Assembly (NCBI GenBank): GCA_945494195.1
Contig: CALYVJ010000057.1
Coordinates: 1-8,671, forward strand
DNA length: 8,671 nt
Reading direction: 5' to 3'
Source: an uncultured Selenomonas sp.
Lineage (GTDB): Bacteria; Bacillota; Negativicutes; Selenomonadales; Selenomonadaceae
The notes under the pieces are model-generated. The model had not been told where the DNA came from. It saw only the letters and a list, made by a program, of their open reading frames with translations, and did no database searches. The translations under genes and the position numbers were made by a program. Numbering within the stretch: the stretch's first letter is position 1; every line of letters begins with the position of its first letter. Positions 1 through 7,394 of the stretch are shown piece after piece.

Positions 1-70
1 TCTCTCCCGAATTGCCATAATAGGCCTCATCTGCTGCCTTGATTTTTTCTAAGTGCTCTTCACGCGTCAT
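1..70 (-). CDS. N-terminal 23 codons of an unidentified gene (runs off the window)
   Basis: The visible protein begins MTREEHLEKIKAADEAYYGN and continues SGE to the window edge. A GGAGGT box lies 10 bases before the ATG at 70. A second in-frame ATG at 79 sits only one base after the box, so the start at 70 is preferred. The reading frame overlaps the last codons of the AbrB-family transporter gene by 11 bases (20 if the upstream ATG is used), which suggests translational coupling and a shared operon. The helical start with an A-x-A-Y-Y pattern is loosely like the first helices of NAD-dependent DNA ligases, but 23 residues are far too few to assign a family. Function is unknown. Confidence 0.6.
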   Translation of the reverse strand, partial: MTREEHLEKIKAADEAYYGNSGE

Positions 71-1130
71 CTTTGTCATGACCTCCGTACTTTCGTTCAT
101 ATAATGCCACCACACCCTTCGCCACATAGGGGAATACCAACATGATAAAGAGCAGCCGCGTCAACTGGTAGGCTGTCATCGTAGAGATATTTGCCCCAAC
201 GGTAAGGGCCGTAATCCCCATCTCGGTCAAACCACCAGGGGCTGTACTCAAAAAAGACGTGGCAAAAGTTTCCCCCGTCAAGGCTGAAACTGCTACTCCC
301 ATCCCCATCGACACCGCCAGTACCAATAAAACACCGCTCAATAACACCGGCCCCATGCCTTGATAACTTACGATCCGCTGCAGTTCAATGCTTCTGCCAA
401 TAAAAGCACCAACGCAGAGTTGCGCAGCATAAAGAAGCGGTTGGGAAACGGGAACCGCTGTCAAGTCCGTCGTGATGACAACAGCCGCTACGGCCAGAAT
501 TGGCCCCAGCATCGTTGCCGTAGGCAAATGAATCCATTTTCCCACAACAGCACCAGAAACTGCTACTACCGCCCACATCAGTACCGTAGACATATCCGCC
601 GTTGTTGCCAAACGCATTCCCTCACTGCTCGCTGCCGGACCATCTGCCAAGATATGAATAGTCAAAAACGGAATCGTAAACACCACCGATAACATGCGAA
701 GCGTCTGCATAATCGTCACAGCTGTAAGATCCACATTTTTCATCTCCGCAGCAAGGACTACCATCTGCGAAAGCCCGCCTGGTACACACCCCAGCAAGCA
801 GGTAGTAAAGTTGATTGCTGTTTTTTTATACATGAGCCAGCCAGTAAAAATACCAGTGCTGACCGTAATCAACGTCGCCAATAACATAAGTGGCAGCTGA
901 GAGCCAATTGCCTGTAACGTCTCTATGGTAAAAGGTCTTCCCATAGCATATCCTAATAGCACCAGCGCCACATTACGGACTTTTATACTCCATACCATCG
1001 GGTGCTTTTGTACCAATCCCACGCCAGCTACCAGCACAATCGGCCCCAAAGTCCAGGGAAGAGGTGCGTTTATATACGAAAATAACACACCACCCACCAG
1101 AGCGGTAAGCAATGTCCGAACATATCCCAT
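60..1130 (-). CDS. AbrB-family (AbrB duplication) integral membrane transporter
   Basis: This is a 356-residue, very hydrophobic protein with about nine or ten membrane-spanning stretches. It belongs to the bacterial AbrB/AbrB_dup membrane family, often misnamed 'ammonia monooxygenase', whose members are thought to be small-molecule transporters. It has nothing to do with the AbrB transcription factor. The internal duplication is plain: LPWTLGP (24-30) matches LPTATMLGP (202-210), LLGCVPGGLSQMV (112-124) matches FLSTAPGGLTEMG (293-305), and the QTLRMLSVVFTIPF stretch (from 142) matches QLTRLLFIMLVFPY (from 322). The PGGL-S/T-Q/E-M motif in each half is the family hallmark. The ATG at 1130 is the only start after an upstream in-frame TAG, but the AAGGT box is about 12 bases away, so initiation may be modest or coupled. 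The gene lies 29 bases after the 181-residue gene and overlaps the next gene. The substrate cannot be read from sequence. Confidence 0.88.
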   Translation of the reverse strand: MGYVRTLLTALVGGVLFSYINAPLPWTLGPIVLVAGVGLVQKHPMVWSIKVRNVALVLLGYAMGRPFTIETLQAIGSQLPLMLLATLITVSTGIFTGWLMYKKTAINFTTCLLGCVPGGLSQMVVLAAEMKNVDLTAVTIMQTLRMLSVVFTIPFLTIHILADGPAASSEGMRLATTADMSTVLMWAVVAVSGAVVGKWIHLPTATMLGPILAVAAVVITTDLTAVPVSQPLLYAAQLCVGAFIGRSIELQRIVSYQGMGPVLLSGVLLVLAVSMGMGVAVSALTGETFATSFLSTAPGGLTEMGITALTVGANISTMTAYQLTRLLFIMLVFPYVAKGVVALYERKYGGHDKDDA

Positions 1131-1159
1131 GATATCATTTCGACCTTTCTCGCCCTAAA

Positions 1160-1705
1160 TCAGCGGCTTTCTTCTCCATATTTGCAGCGGCATTCTGCCC
1201 GTAACCGCTTGGGAGGGTCTAACTCATAGGTATCATATAAAACCGTACAACGGTAACATTCCCCTGGCATAATCTTGCCAATATTTGTCACGACATGATA
1301 CCGGCATGGCTCGGCAATATAACTTGGCATATGCTTCAAATCATCCTTAAACGTTTCCAACAGAGACACGTGCTTAGCGATTTGACGGCGAATCCGCGTG
1401 TGGCAGTATTCCTCCAGCGTATTGTCCACCAGATCCAAAGCATCAAGATTGGGCAGGGGAACAACATTATCATAGGTTGTTTTTATTGCTTTATTGTTTT
1501 TCTTCACCAAATCCAGCCAGCGTTCCTGCACCGACAGGATTTTCAGATACTCTTCAATCCCTCGTTTTCCCACAACATCCTTGGTTTCCTTACAAGCCTG
1601 ATACAAAGACAACGTTGCAAACTTCATCTGTTCATGGGCGTTTACCATCAAGCGGAAGAGTTTCTGCATCTCCTCAATCGATTTTGTTTTATCTTGACAA
1701 TCCAT
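1160..1705 (-). CDS. Hypothetical protein with Cys-rich C-terminus (181 aa)
   Basis: I do not recognise this protein. It is soluble, with no signal peptide or membrane segment. Residues 5-125 are charged and probably mostly helical. The C-terminal part (residues 134-176) carries C134, C150-x-x-C153 and C172-x-C174, a spacing that could bind zinc or another metal, although no known finger consensus is matched. Further cysteines are at 3, 38 and 101. The ATG at 1705 is preceded by GAGG about 14 bases upstream and by a weaker AAAGA nearer; there is no ideal ribosome binding site. A candidate promoter lies 60-90 bases upstream, and the transporter gene follows after 29 bases, so this is probably the first gene of a small operon. 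The intact 181-codon frame and operon-like spacing support a real gene. Its role is unknown. Confidence 0.7.
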   Translation of the reverse strand: MDCQDKTKSIEEMQKLFRLMVNAHEQMKFATLSLYQACKETKDVVGKRGIEEYLKILSVQERWLDLVKKNNKAIKTTYDNVVPLPNLDALDLVDNTLEEYCHTRIRRQIAKHVSLLETFKDDLKHMPSYIAEPCRYHVVTNIGKIMPGECYRCTVLYDTYELDPPKRLRAECRCKYGEESR

Positions 1706-1766
1706 ACTAATCTTTCATACCTCATTGATAAAATACCGATTTATAAACAACTGCCAGAGCATTCCT

Positions 1767-1795
1767 AGTATACTATATCCTCAACTGATTTGCCA
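1767..1795 (-). promoter_or_regulatory. Candidate sigma-70-type promoter for the 181-aa gene/transporter operon
   Basis: On the minus strand, TATACT (1767-1772, five of six matches to TATAAT) lies 17 bases after TGGCAA (1790-1795, three of six matches to TTGACA). The -35 box falls in the last codons of sbcC and the -10 box just after its stop. The -10 sits within a perfect 10-bp palindrome, TAGTATACTA (1766-1775). No convincing rho-independent terminator follows sbcC, so read-through from sbcDC is also possible. Confidence 0.4.
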
Positions 1796-4700
1796 TGCCA
1801 CATGACTTCCCTTGTCGTTTTTGGTGACCACCAGTTGATTATCGATTTCCTGCTTGAGTTCCGTAACATGGGATATGATACCGATAAGCTTGGCGCTTCC
1901 AGCCATCTTTTGCAGGACATGAACGGCTTCATTGCGGGAATTATCATCCAAAGAGCCAAAGCCTTCATCGATAAACAATACCTCCAGATGAATCGATGCC
2001 ATATTCGCCTGAATCTGATCAGATAACCCCAGTGCCAGCGAAAGCGCCGCCATAAACGATTCGCCACCAGACAACGTCTGAATTGCCCGTTCCTTGCCCG
2101 TTACCATGTGGAGCACCTTAAGATCTAGGCCATGGTTGCCACCGCGTGCCGCCTCGACATCATCGAGCATCTTGAGCTCAAATTGTCCACCGGACATCGC
2201 CCGGAACCGCCGATTGGCTGCTCCTAAAATCTGCTGCAAATAGTACCGCTGGACATAGGTTTCAATGTCCATACGCGCGCCACTGCGCTTTCCCGATAAG
2301 CGCTCATAGAGATTGTTGACCGCACAGGCCTCTTTCCCAAGGTCTGCCCGTAACCCAAGCTGCTGGTTAAGCTGGGACCTTACCCGCTCATTGCGTTCTG
2401 ACTGTCCCTTGACTTCTGTCAATCGTTCCGACGCCTGCTGAAGCGCTTCCTGCGCCACATCCTTTTTCCTCTGGAATACCGCAAGATCTGGAAGTTCTTT
2501 TCCCACCACTGCTTTTTGGGCAGCCTCACGACTGCCTTTTGCGGCATTATAAGCATCCCGCCAAGCCTGTACTTCCTGCTGCATGTCCACAGCACTTTTT
2601 TCCTCGTATCCACGGACAAATTCCTGCCAGTCCTCTTCGCTCATCCCTTTTTCCCGCATAGCATCCTGATAGGAAAGCAGCAGCTCCTGACTCTGCTTTT
2701 GTTTGACTGGCAGTTCCTGATGGCATTGGCGAAGGACCGTCTTGGCCTCTGCCAGCTTGGCCTGCCCATCCTTGGCCACTTTATCAGCCTTAGCATAGGC
2801 ATCCTCGCATGCGGCCAATTTTTCTCTGGCCTTTCCCCTTGTCTGTATTGCCTCTTCCTTGGTCGCAAAGCGCAGTTTATCCAGCAAGATCTTCTGCGTC
2901 TTTTCGGCAGTCTCCAACTGGGAGTTTGCAAGCTGGCATTTTTCAGCCAAAGATTCCTTATCGCCCTGTAAATTCGCCATCATTTCCGTTGACTGGTCAA
3001 GTTGCTGCTGGATAATTTCCAGACTTTTAATTTGACCAGTCAGATTGCCCAGCAATTCCTCGCATTCTTCCAGTTGTTTCCTGACCTTCTGCCAGATTTC
3101 ATTAAGGGTTTGGGCCGCCTCACACCCCGGTACCTCCTGACGTAGTTTGTCCAGTGACAAATCAAATTGCTCTCTTGACTTGTGAAAATTGTTATTTGCC
3201 TTGCCTGACTTCTCCGCAGCCGCCTGCTGCTTGGCATTGAGGGCTGTCACCTCAGCCGCTAAACGCTCCAATTCTTCGTGGGCCAACGGTTTAGCCGCCG
3301 CCTCAAGTACCCGCGGATATGGATGTTCCAGCGAACCGCAAACCGGACACGGCTGTCCCGCTTGTAAAGACTCTGCCAATAATCCCGCCTGGGCATTGAG
3401 GAACACTTGCTGTTCCCGCTCATAGTTGGCGCGCTTTTCTTGATAAGCCTGCTGTACCACCTGATATTGCGACAGTGCCTGCTTAGCCTCAACCTCGGCA
3501 TTTTTCATTTCCCTGCCTAAATCAATTCCGGCATTGATTTCTCTTTCATATTGCCGCAGCGCCTGTTCTTGCTGCTCCCCCTTGACCTTTGCCAGCATTA
3601 ACTCCGGCAACTGTTTCACCTGCTGCTGCCAGCCTTCCAATTGCTTCTGATACGCTGCCAATTTTTGCTGAGCCTGTTCGGCGTTATCCCTTGTCTCCTT
3701 CAAAATCTTGACTGCGCGTTGAATCTCCTCCGTCTTCGCTGCAACTTCCGCAAAGATTTCCAAAGCCGCCTCAACTTCCGCCTGAACCTTACCAAAGACT
3801 TCCGTTGCTTTATCCTTTTCCTTCTTGGCTGCCACTACGGCTTTCCCTGCCTCAGCTTCCTGCTGCATTAGTTCTGGCAACGCCCTATCATACTGCTGCT
3901 GCAGCATTTCGGTCTCCGCCACCGCTTTTCGCTGACGCTCAAAGGCTTGATAAACCGCTTGAATCGCATACGCTGCTTGGATTTTTGCCGCACACTGTTC
4001 CTTATCCATCATGTCAGTTTCTCGCTGCTTATAGGCCTGCCACGTCTCCGTCGCCTCGCTAAGCTGGTCAAAGGACACCTTCAAAGCCTCAGCCTTTGTC
4101 AGTTCGACATTTTCTGCATCATATCTCTTTTGGGCTGCCACTGCCTCGGCAGTTGCTTTTTCCGCCTCCCGGGCCAGCACTTCACCAGCTTCATTCAGAT
4201 ATGTTTGCAGCCTTTCAAAATCAACCAGACTTGGCATCTTATCCTTGCGGATTTTCTGCACTAGCTCTTTCATTTCTGCCTGCTGTGGAAAATTCTCAGG
4301 AACCACCACATCTTCGGCCTTTGTCTGGCAGCGGCGCAGAACATTTTGCAGTTCCTCCCGATACTGGCTGTTGAGTTCCCCCAGCCGGCTGACAATCTTG
4401 TCAAAGATTTCCGTGTTAAAAAGGCGCCGGAATATTTCGCGTTTATCACTTGTCGGCGCGCGCAGGATACGCATGAAATCTCCCTGGGCAATCATCCCCA
4501 CCTGCATAAACTGTTCCTTGGTCAGACCAACCAGCTCACGGAGTTTTTCATTGACTGCCTCTTTATTGCCCGGATAATCTGTATGGTCCGGCATAGTCAG
4601 TGTTACCGATTCCTTCTCATCAACTTCTGATTTGCCGCGTTTGGCTTTGCGCCGATGATGGGGCACCCGATGGACGATATATACCTGTTCCCGGCCCCCC

Positions 4701-4969
4701 ACCGTCTCACTAAAGGCCAGCTCCACAAAGGGCGTCACATCCAGCGTCGCGAACTGACTTTGCAGATTGGGAATCAAGGCATTTTTGTTGGTATTTTTTT
4801 CGCTTTTGTCGCCATAAAGGGCATAGACAATGGCGTCAAAAATCGTGGTCTTGCCCGCACCAGTATCCCCCGTTACTAGGAAAAGATTCTGGGTTGGCTT
4901 GGTAAAATCAATGACGGCCCGTTCCCCATAGGAACCAAATGCCTGAATGGTCAACTGGATTGGTTTCAT
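1781..4969 (-). CDS. sbcC: Exonuclease subunit SbcC (Rad50-like SMC-family ATPase)
   Basis: This is the large subunit of the SbcCD complex, the bacterial counterpart of Rad50-Mre11. It uses ATP to control the SbcD nuclease, which opens DNA hairpins and trims blocked double-strand ends in the cytoplasm. The 1062-residue length is normal for the family. The visible elements, in order, are Walker A GDTGAGKT (34-41), the Q-loop MIAQGDF with Q162, a long coiled-coil arm rich in Q/E/K/A, the zinc hook CPVC (C541, C544) almost exactly mid-protein, a returning coiled-coil arm, the ABC signature LSGGES (966-971), Walker B VLFIDEG with D1001 and E1002, and the H-loop IISHVTEL with H1034. An AGGAGG box lies 7 bases before the ATG, inside the end of sbcD, and the two genes share ATGA. 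That arrangement indicates translational coupling. All catalytic motifs are intact, so it should be functional. Confidence 0.97.
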   Translation of the reverse strand: MKPIQLTIQAFGSYGERAVIDFTKPTQNLFLVTGDTGAGKTTIFDAIVYALYGDKSEKNTNKNALIPNLQSQFATLDVTPFVELAFSETVGGREQVYIVHRVPHHRRKAKRGKSEVDEKESVTLTMPDHTDYPGNKEAVNEKLRELVGLTKEQFMQVGMIAQGDFMRILRAPTSDKREIFRRLFNTEIFDKIVSRLGELNSQYREELQNVLRRCQTKAEDVVVPENFPQQAEMKELVQKIRKDKMPSLVDFERLQTYLNEAGEVLAREAEKATAEAVAAQKRYDAENVELTKAEALKVSFDQLSEATETWQAYKQRETDMMDKEQCAAKIQAAYAIQAVYQAFERQRKAVAETEMLQQQYDRALPELMQQEAEAGKAVVAAKKEKDKATEVFGKVQAEVEAALEIFAEVAAKTEEIQRAVKILKETRDNAEQAQQKLAAYQKQLEGWQQQVKQLPELMLAKVKGEQQEQALRQYEREINAGIDLGREMKNAEVEAKQALSQYQVVQQAYQEKRANYEREQQVFLNAQAGLLAESLQAGQPCPVCGSLEHPYPRVLEAAAKPLAHEELERLAAEVTALNAKQQAAAEKSGKANNNFHKSREQFDLSLDKLRQEVPGCEAAQTLNEIWQKVRKQLEECEELLGNLTGQIKSLEIIQQQLDQSTEMMANLQGDKESLAEKCQLANSQLETAEKTQKILLDKLRFATKEEAIQTRGKAREKLAACEDAYAKADKVAKDGQAKLAEAKTVLRQCHQELPVKQKQSQELLLSYQDAMREKGMSEEDWQEFVRGYEEKSAVDMQQEVQAWRDAYNAAKGSREAAQKAVVGKELPDLAVFQRKKDVAQEALQQASERLTEVKGQSERNERVRSQLNQQLGLRADLGKEACAVNNLYERLSGKRSGARMDIETYVQRYYLQQILGAANRRFRAMSGGQFELKMLDDVEAARGGNHGLDLKVLHMVTGKERAIQTLSGGESFMAALSLALGLSDQIQANMASIHLEVLFIDEGFGSLDDNSRNEAVHVLQKMAGSAKLIGIISHVTELKQEIDNQLVVTKNDKGSHVAWQIS

Positions 4970-6117
4970 TTCTCCGCCTCCTGCACCTCATTGATAATCG
5001 ACGCCAACAAATTCTCTTCCTCCCCGTCGAGATCCTGCAAAAAATCCCGGCAAAGAGCAAAGGGAGACAACTGTACGGCCCGCTCCTGCTCCAGCTGATA
5101 GTTCGCTTCCTCCCGGCTCTCACGCCCTACATGCAGCAAATTGGGGAAGCAAGCCTCCAGCCGGTCACGCACATCAACTGCCAAATGATTCTCTGCATCC
5201 GTCAGGGTAATGCTGACATAATCCTCCGATTTCTGGGCCAGCACATTTTCCAGGGTATCCTTGATGGTGCGCACCTGCCGCAAGGGTTTCAAGGGCAGCA
5301 CCGTCGTCACGACTTCTCCCTTTTCTTTGAGCTCTACTTCTATCACGCCTTTCACCTGGCCTTCCTCGCCAAAGGAGCAGGCAATCGGCGTACCACAATA
5401 GCGATAGCAGTCCTTGCCATTTAACCGCTGGGCCTTATGGATGTGCCCTAACGCCGCATAATCGAAGCGATTTAAAATATCCCCCTGCACCGAATCGATA
5501 TTGCCCACGGTCACCATTTCCGATGGCGACCGTTCAATTGTATCGTCTTTTCCCGTGGAAAGATAAAACTGGTGGCTGACTAGTACATTTCGTTCCTGCT
5601 CAGATAGCTCTTCCCGCATAATCAAGCGATGCACCGCTTCATCATAGGAGAAATTGTTGCCATCTTTATCCGTCCCCGTAATCAATTTGACCATGGAAGG
5701 CTTCACAAAGGGCAGCAAATAAAAATTCACGGGGCCATAGGCATCGGTGAGCGTGACTTTCGCAATCCACTCACCAGGCAGCTCAGGCGGCCGGCCAATC
5801 ATATGGATGTGCTGACGCGCCAGCACCTGACGGAATACATTGACCCGTTCGGCGCTGTCATGATTTCCCGAAATCATCATAATTTCCGCCTTGGGCACAC
5901 TCTGGGACAGGTTTGTCACGAACCGGTCAAACCGCGACACGGCATCAGCCGACGGAATGGCTTTGTCGTATATATCCCCGGCAATAACCACGGCATCTGG
6001 CTGCCGCGCCTCTGCCAACTCCACGATTTCCCGAAGAATGTGATCCTGGTCCTCCGCCAGGTCATGGTTCATTAATTTTAAGCCGATATGTAAATCCGAC
6101 AGGTGGAAGAATTTCAT
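4966..6117 (-). CDS. sbcD: Exonuclease subunit SbcD (Mre11-like metallophosphoesterase)
   Basis: This is the nuclease subunit of SbcCD: a Mn-dependent 3'-5' double-strand exonuclease and single-strand/hairpin endonuclease. All five phosphoesterase metal-binding motifs are present: DLH (D8, H10), GDIYD (D48, D51), GNHD (N85, H86, D87), SHQFY (H182) and GHIH (H225, H227). The C-terminal third (about 270-383) matches the capping and SbcC-binding region in position, with helical charged residues at the end. The 383-residue length is typical. A GAGGAAGGGG box lies 5 bases before the ATG at 6117. The gene is first in a two-gene operon with sbcC (ATGA overlap), and its own promoter lies about 110 bases upstream, behind a large hairpin. 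Nothing suggests decay. Confidence 0.96.
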   Translation of the reverse strand: MKFFHLSDLHIGLKLMNHDLAEDQDHILREIVELAEARQPDAVVIAGDIYDKAIPSADAVSRFDRFVTNLSQSVPKAEIMMISGNHDSAERVNVFRQVLARQHIHMIGRPPELPGEWIAKVTLTDAYGPVNFYLLPFVKPSMVKLITGTDKDGNNFSYDEAVHRLIMREELSEQERNVLVSHQFYLSTGKDDTIERSPSEMVTVGNIDSVQGDILNRFDYAALGHIHKAQRLNGKDCYRYCGTPIACSFGEEGQVKGVIEVELKEKGEVVTTVLPLKPLRQVRTIKDTLENVLAQKSEDYVSITLTDAENHLAVDVRDRLEACFPNLLHVGRESREEANYQLEQERAVQLSPFALCRDFLQDLDGEEENLLASIINEVQEAEK

Positions 6118-6165
6118 CGTTACCCCTTCCTCACAACTGTTATACGAATCCTCATCTTAAACGAA

Positions 6166-6207
6166 GGCAAGGGAAAGACAGTACCTAAGCACCGACTTTC
6201 CCTTGCC
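6166..6207 (-). repeat. Perfect 12-bp inverted repeat in the sbcDC leader (hairpin; attenuator or terminator)
   Basis: The arms GGCAAGGGAAAG (6166-6177) and CTTTCCCTTGCC (6196-6207) are exact reverse complements, separated by 18 bases. Inside the loop a further four pairs can form after one mismatch, leaving an 8-base loop. On the minus strand the stem is followed by TTCGTTT, a poor U-tract, and on the plus strand by GAAATT, which is no tract at all. It lies between the predicted promoter (-10 at 6224-6229) and the sbcD start, so it would be the first structure in that transcript. It could be the terminator of the upstream efflux operon, an attenuator or stabilising 5' hairpin, or a protein-binding site; the sequence does not decide. 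Confidence 0.7.
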
Positions 6208-6223
6208 GAAATTATCCATTAGC

Positions 6224-6252
6224 ATTATAACACAAAACCAGCAAAACCTTAA
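6224..6252 (-). promoter_or_regulatory. Promoter for sbcDC (extended -10)
   Basis: On the minus strand a perfect TATAAT (6224-6229) is preceded by TG one base upstream, forming an extended -10 (TGTTATAAT). A weak -35, TTAAGG (6247-6252), lies 17 bases upstream and overlaps the stop codon of the efflux-pump remnant. The start point would be near 6217, giving a leader of about 100 bases with the inverted repeat at its beginning. A second, weaker -10-like TATAAC at 6139-6144 has no well-spaced -35. Confidence 0.6.
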
Positions 6253-7394
6253 CGATTTTCTTCCCGTCTTCGCCACTGATGAATCAAATCATAGATAGTG
6301 GGAACTACCACCAGCGTCAGCAAAGTTGAAGTGAGCACGCCGCCGATTATAGCATGGGCCATCGGAGCCCGCGCCTCTGCGCCGGGGCCAAGCCCCAAGG
6401 CTATCGGCAACATGCCAAATATCATCGCGATACTAGTCATTAAAATTGGACGCAGGCGAATGCATCCAGCTTCCGCCAAGGCTTCCCTACAGGGAACACC
6501 GGCCTCAATACGTTGCTTGGCAAAATCGATAAGCAAAATCGCATTCTTCGTCACCAGGCCCATCAGTATCATAATGCCAATAAGCGATACGAGACTCAAT
6601 TCACTGCCAGCAATAAACACCCCCGCCAAAGCACCAATCATAGCCAATGGCAGTGAGAACATAATGGCGAAGGGTTCACTATAACTTTCAAACTGAGCCG
6701 CCAAAATCATGAAGATGAATGCCAATGCCATGGCCATATTGGCAAAGGAATCATCCATATCATTTCCGGCACCAGCCTGTCCGACTTTATACCCCATCGG
6801 CACCTGCATGGATTCCATCTTTTCAAAAAAGGCCTCATTGGCCTCTCCCATCGAAGTTCCCTCCACATTGGCACTCAAGCGAATCTCCTTTTGACGGTCA
6901 TAGCGGCGAATATCGCTGAAACTGGTGCTGTACTGCCAAGCCGCCACCTGGGAAAGCGGCACCAGCATGGCCCTGCCTTCTATCTGATGTTCGCTGGGCA
7001 CATAAACTTTACGCAGCATATCCCCCCGATTGCGGGCATCGTCAGCCAGTCGCATTCGGATATCCACCCGCTCATCCTTATCGCTGAATTTTCCCACCGT
7101 CGCCCCGCTAAGCATGGTCTGCATCGTCGTGCCAATTGCGCTGAAAGAAATCCCCAGGTCACTGGCGTGCTCTTCTCGAACCTGCAAATTCAAGGTTGGC
7201 AGTCCCGCATGGTACGTTGAAGCAATATCCTGTACGCCGGGCACCTTTTCCAATTCCTGCTGCACCTTATCGGCTAAGGGCACCAATTCCGATTGGGATG
7301 GCCCCGTTATCGAAATAGCAATAGGCTTATCCTCACTCTCCACAAAATCCGCGCGAACCCCTGGAGCAAGCAACGCAAGGTTCGGCCATACCAC
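6249..7394 (-). pseudogene. RND efflux pump (AcrB/HAE1 family), C-terminal fragment
   Basis: This open segment encodes roughly the last 370-380 residues of an AcrB-like proton-driven inner-membrane multidrug exporter. Visible parts are the end of the second porter domain ([17 protein letters not shown] and PTLNLQVREEHASDLGIS), the second docking/porter portion (VPLSQVAAWQYSTSFSDIRR), and the second half of the membrane domain, starting with MALAFIFMILAAQFESYSEP. The TM10 motif VTKNAILLIDFAKQR carries the conserved Lys (codon 6546-6548), and LRPILMTSIAMIFGMLP follows. The end, LIHQWRRREENR, is a natural C-terminus. The apparent GTG start at 7394 is not a real gene start: the preceding reading frame (GRTLRCLLQ) belongs to an earlier part of the same pump. 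About 110-120 residues expected between them are missing, judged against AcrB from memory. The whole forms one broken gene with the next fragment. Confidence 0.9.

Noticed and set aside
1295..1768. 157-residue open frame on the plus strand
   Set aside because: It lies antisense to the 181-residue gene, has no sensible ribosome binding site and resembles no family; it is a shadow of the minus-strand gene.
2516..2971. 151-residue plus-strand frame and several other frames within the sbcC region
   Set aside because: All are opposite or out of frame to an intact sbcC with every catalytic motif. They are by-products of its Q/E/A-rich coiled-coil codons.
3330..3356. CPVC motif in sbcC as a separate zinc-finger protein
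   Set aside because: It sits mid-way in the coiled coil of an intact Rad50-like protein and is the normal zinc hook.
4939..5424. 161-residue plus-strand frame across the sbcD/sbcC junction
   Set aside because: It is antisense to two clearly functional genes, with no family resemblance.
6139..6144. TATAAC as the main sbcDC promoter
   Set aside because: The nearest -35-like TTGCCT is about 20 bases away, too far, and the extended TATAAT upstream is much stronger. It is kept only as a minor alternative.
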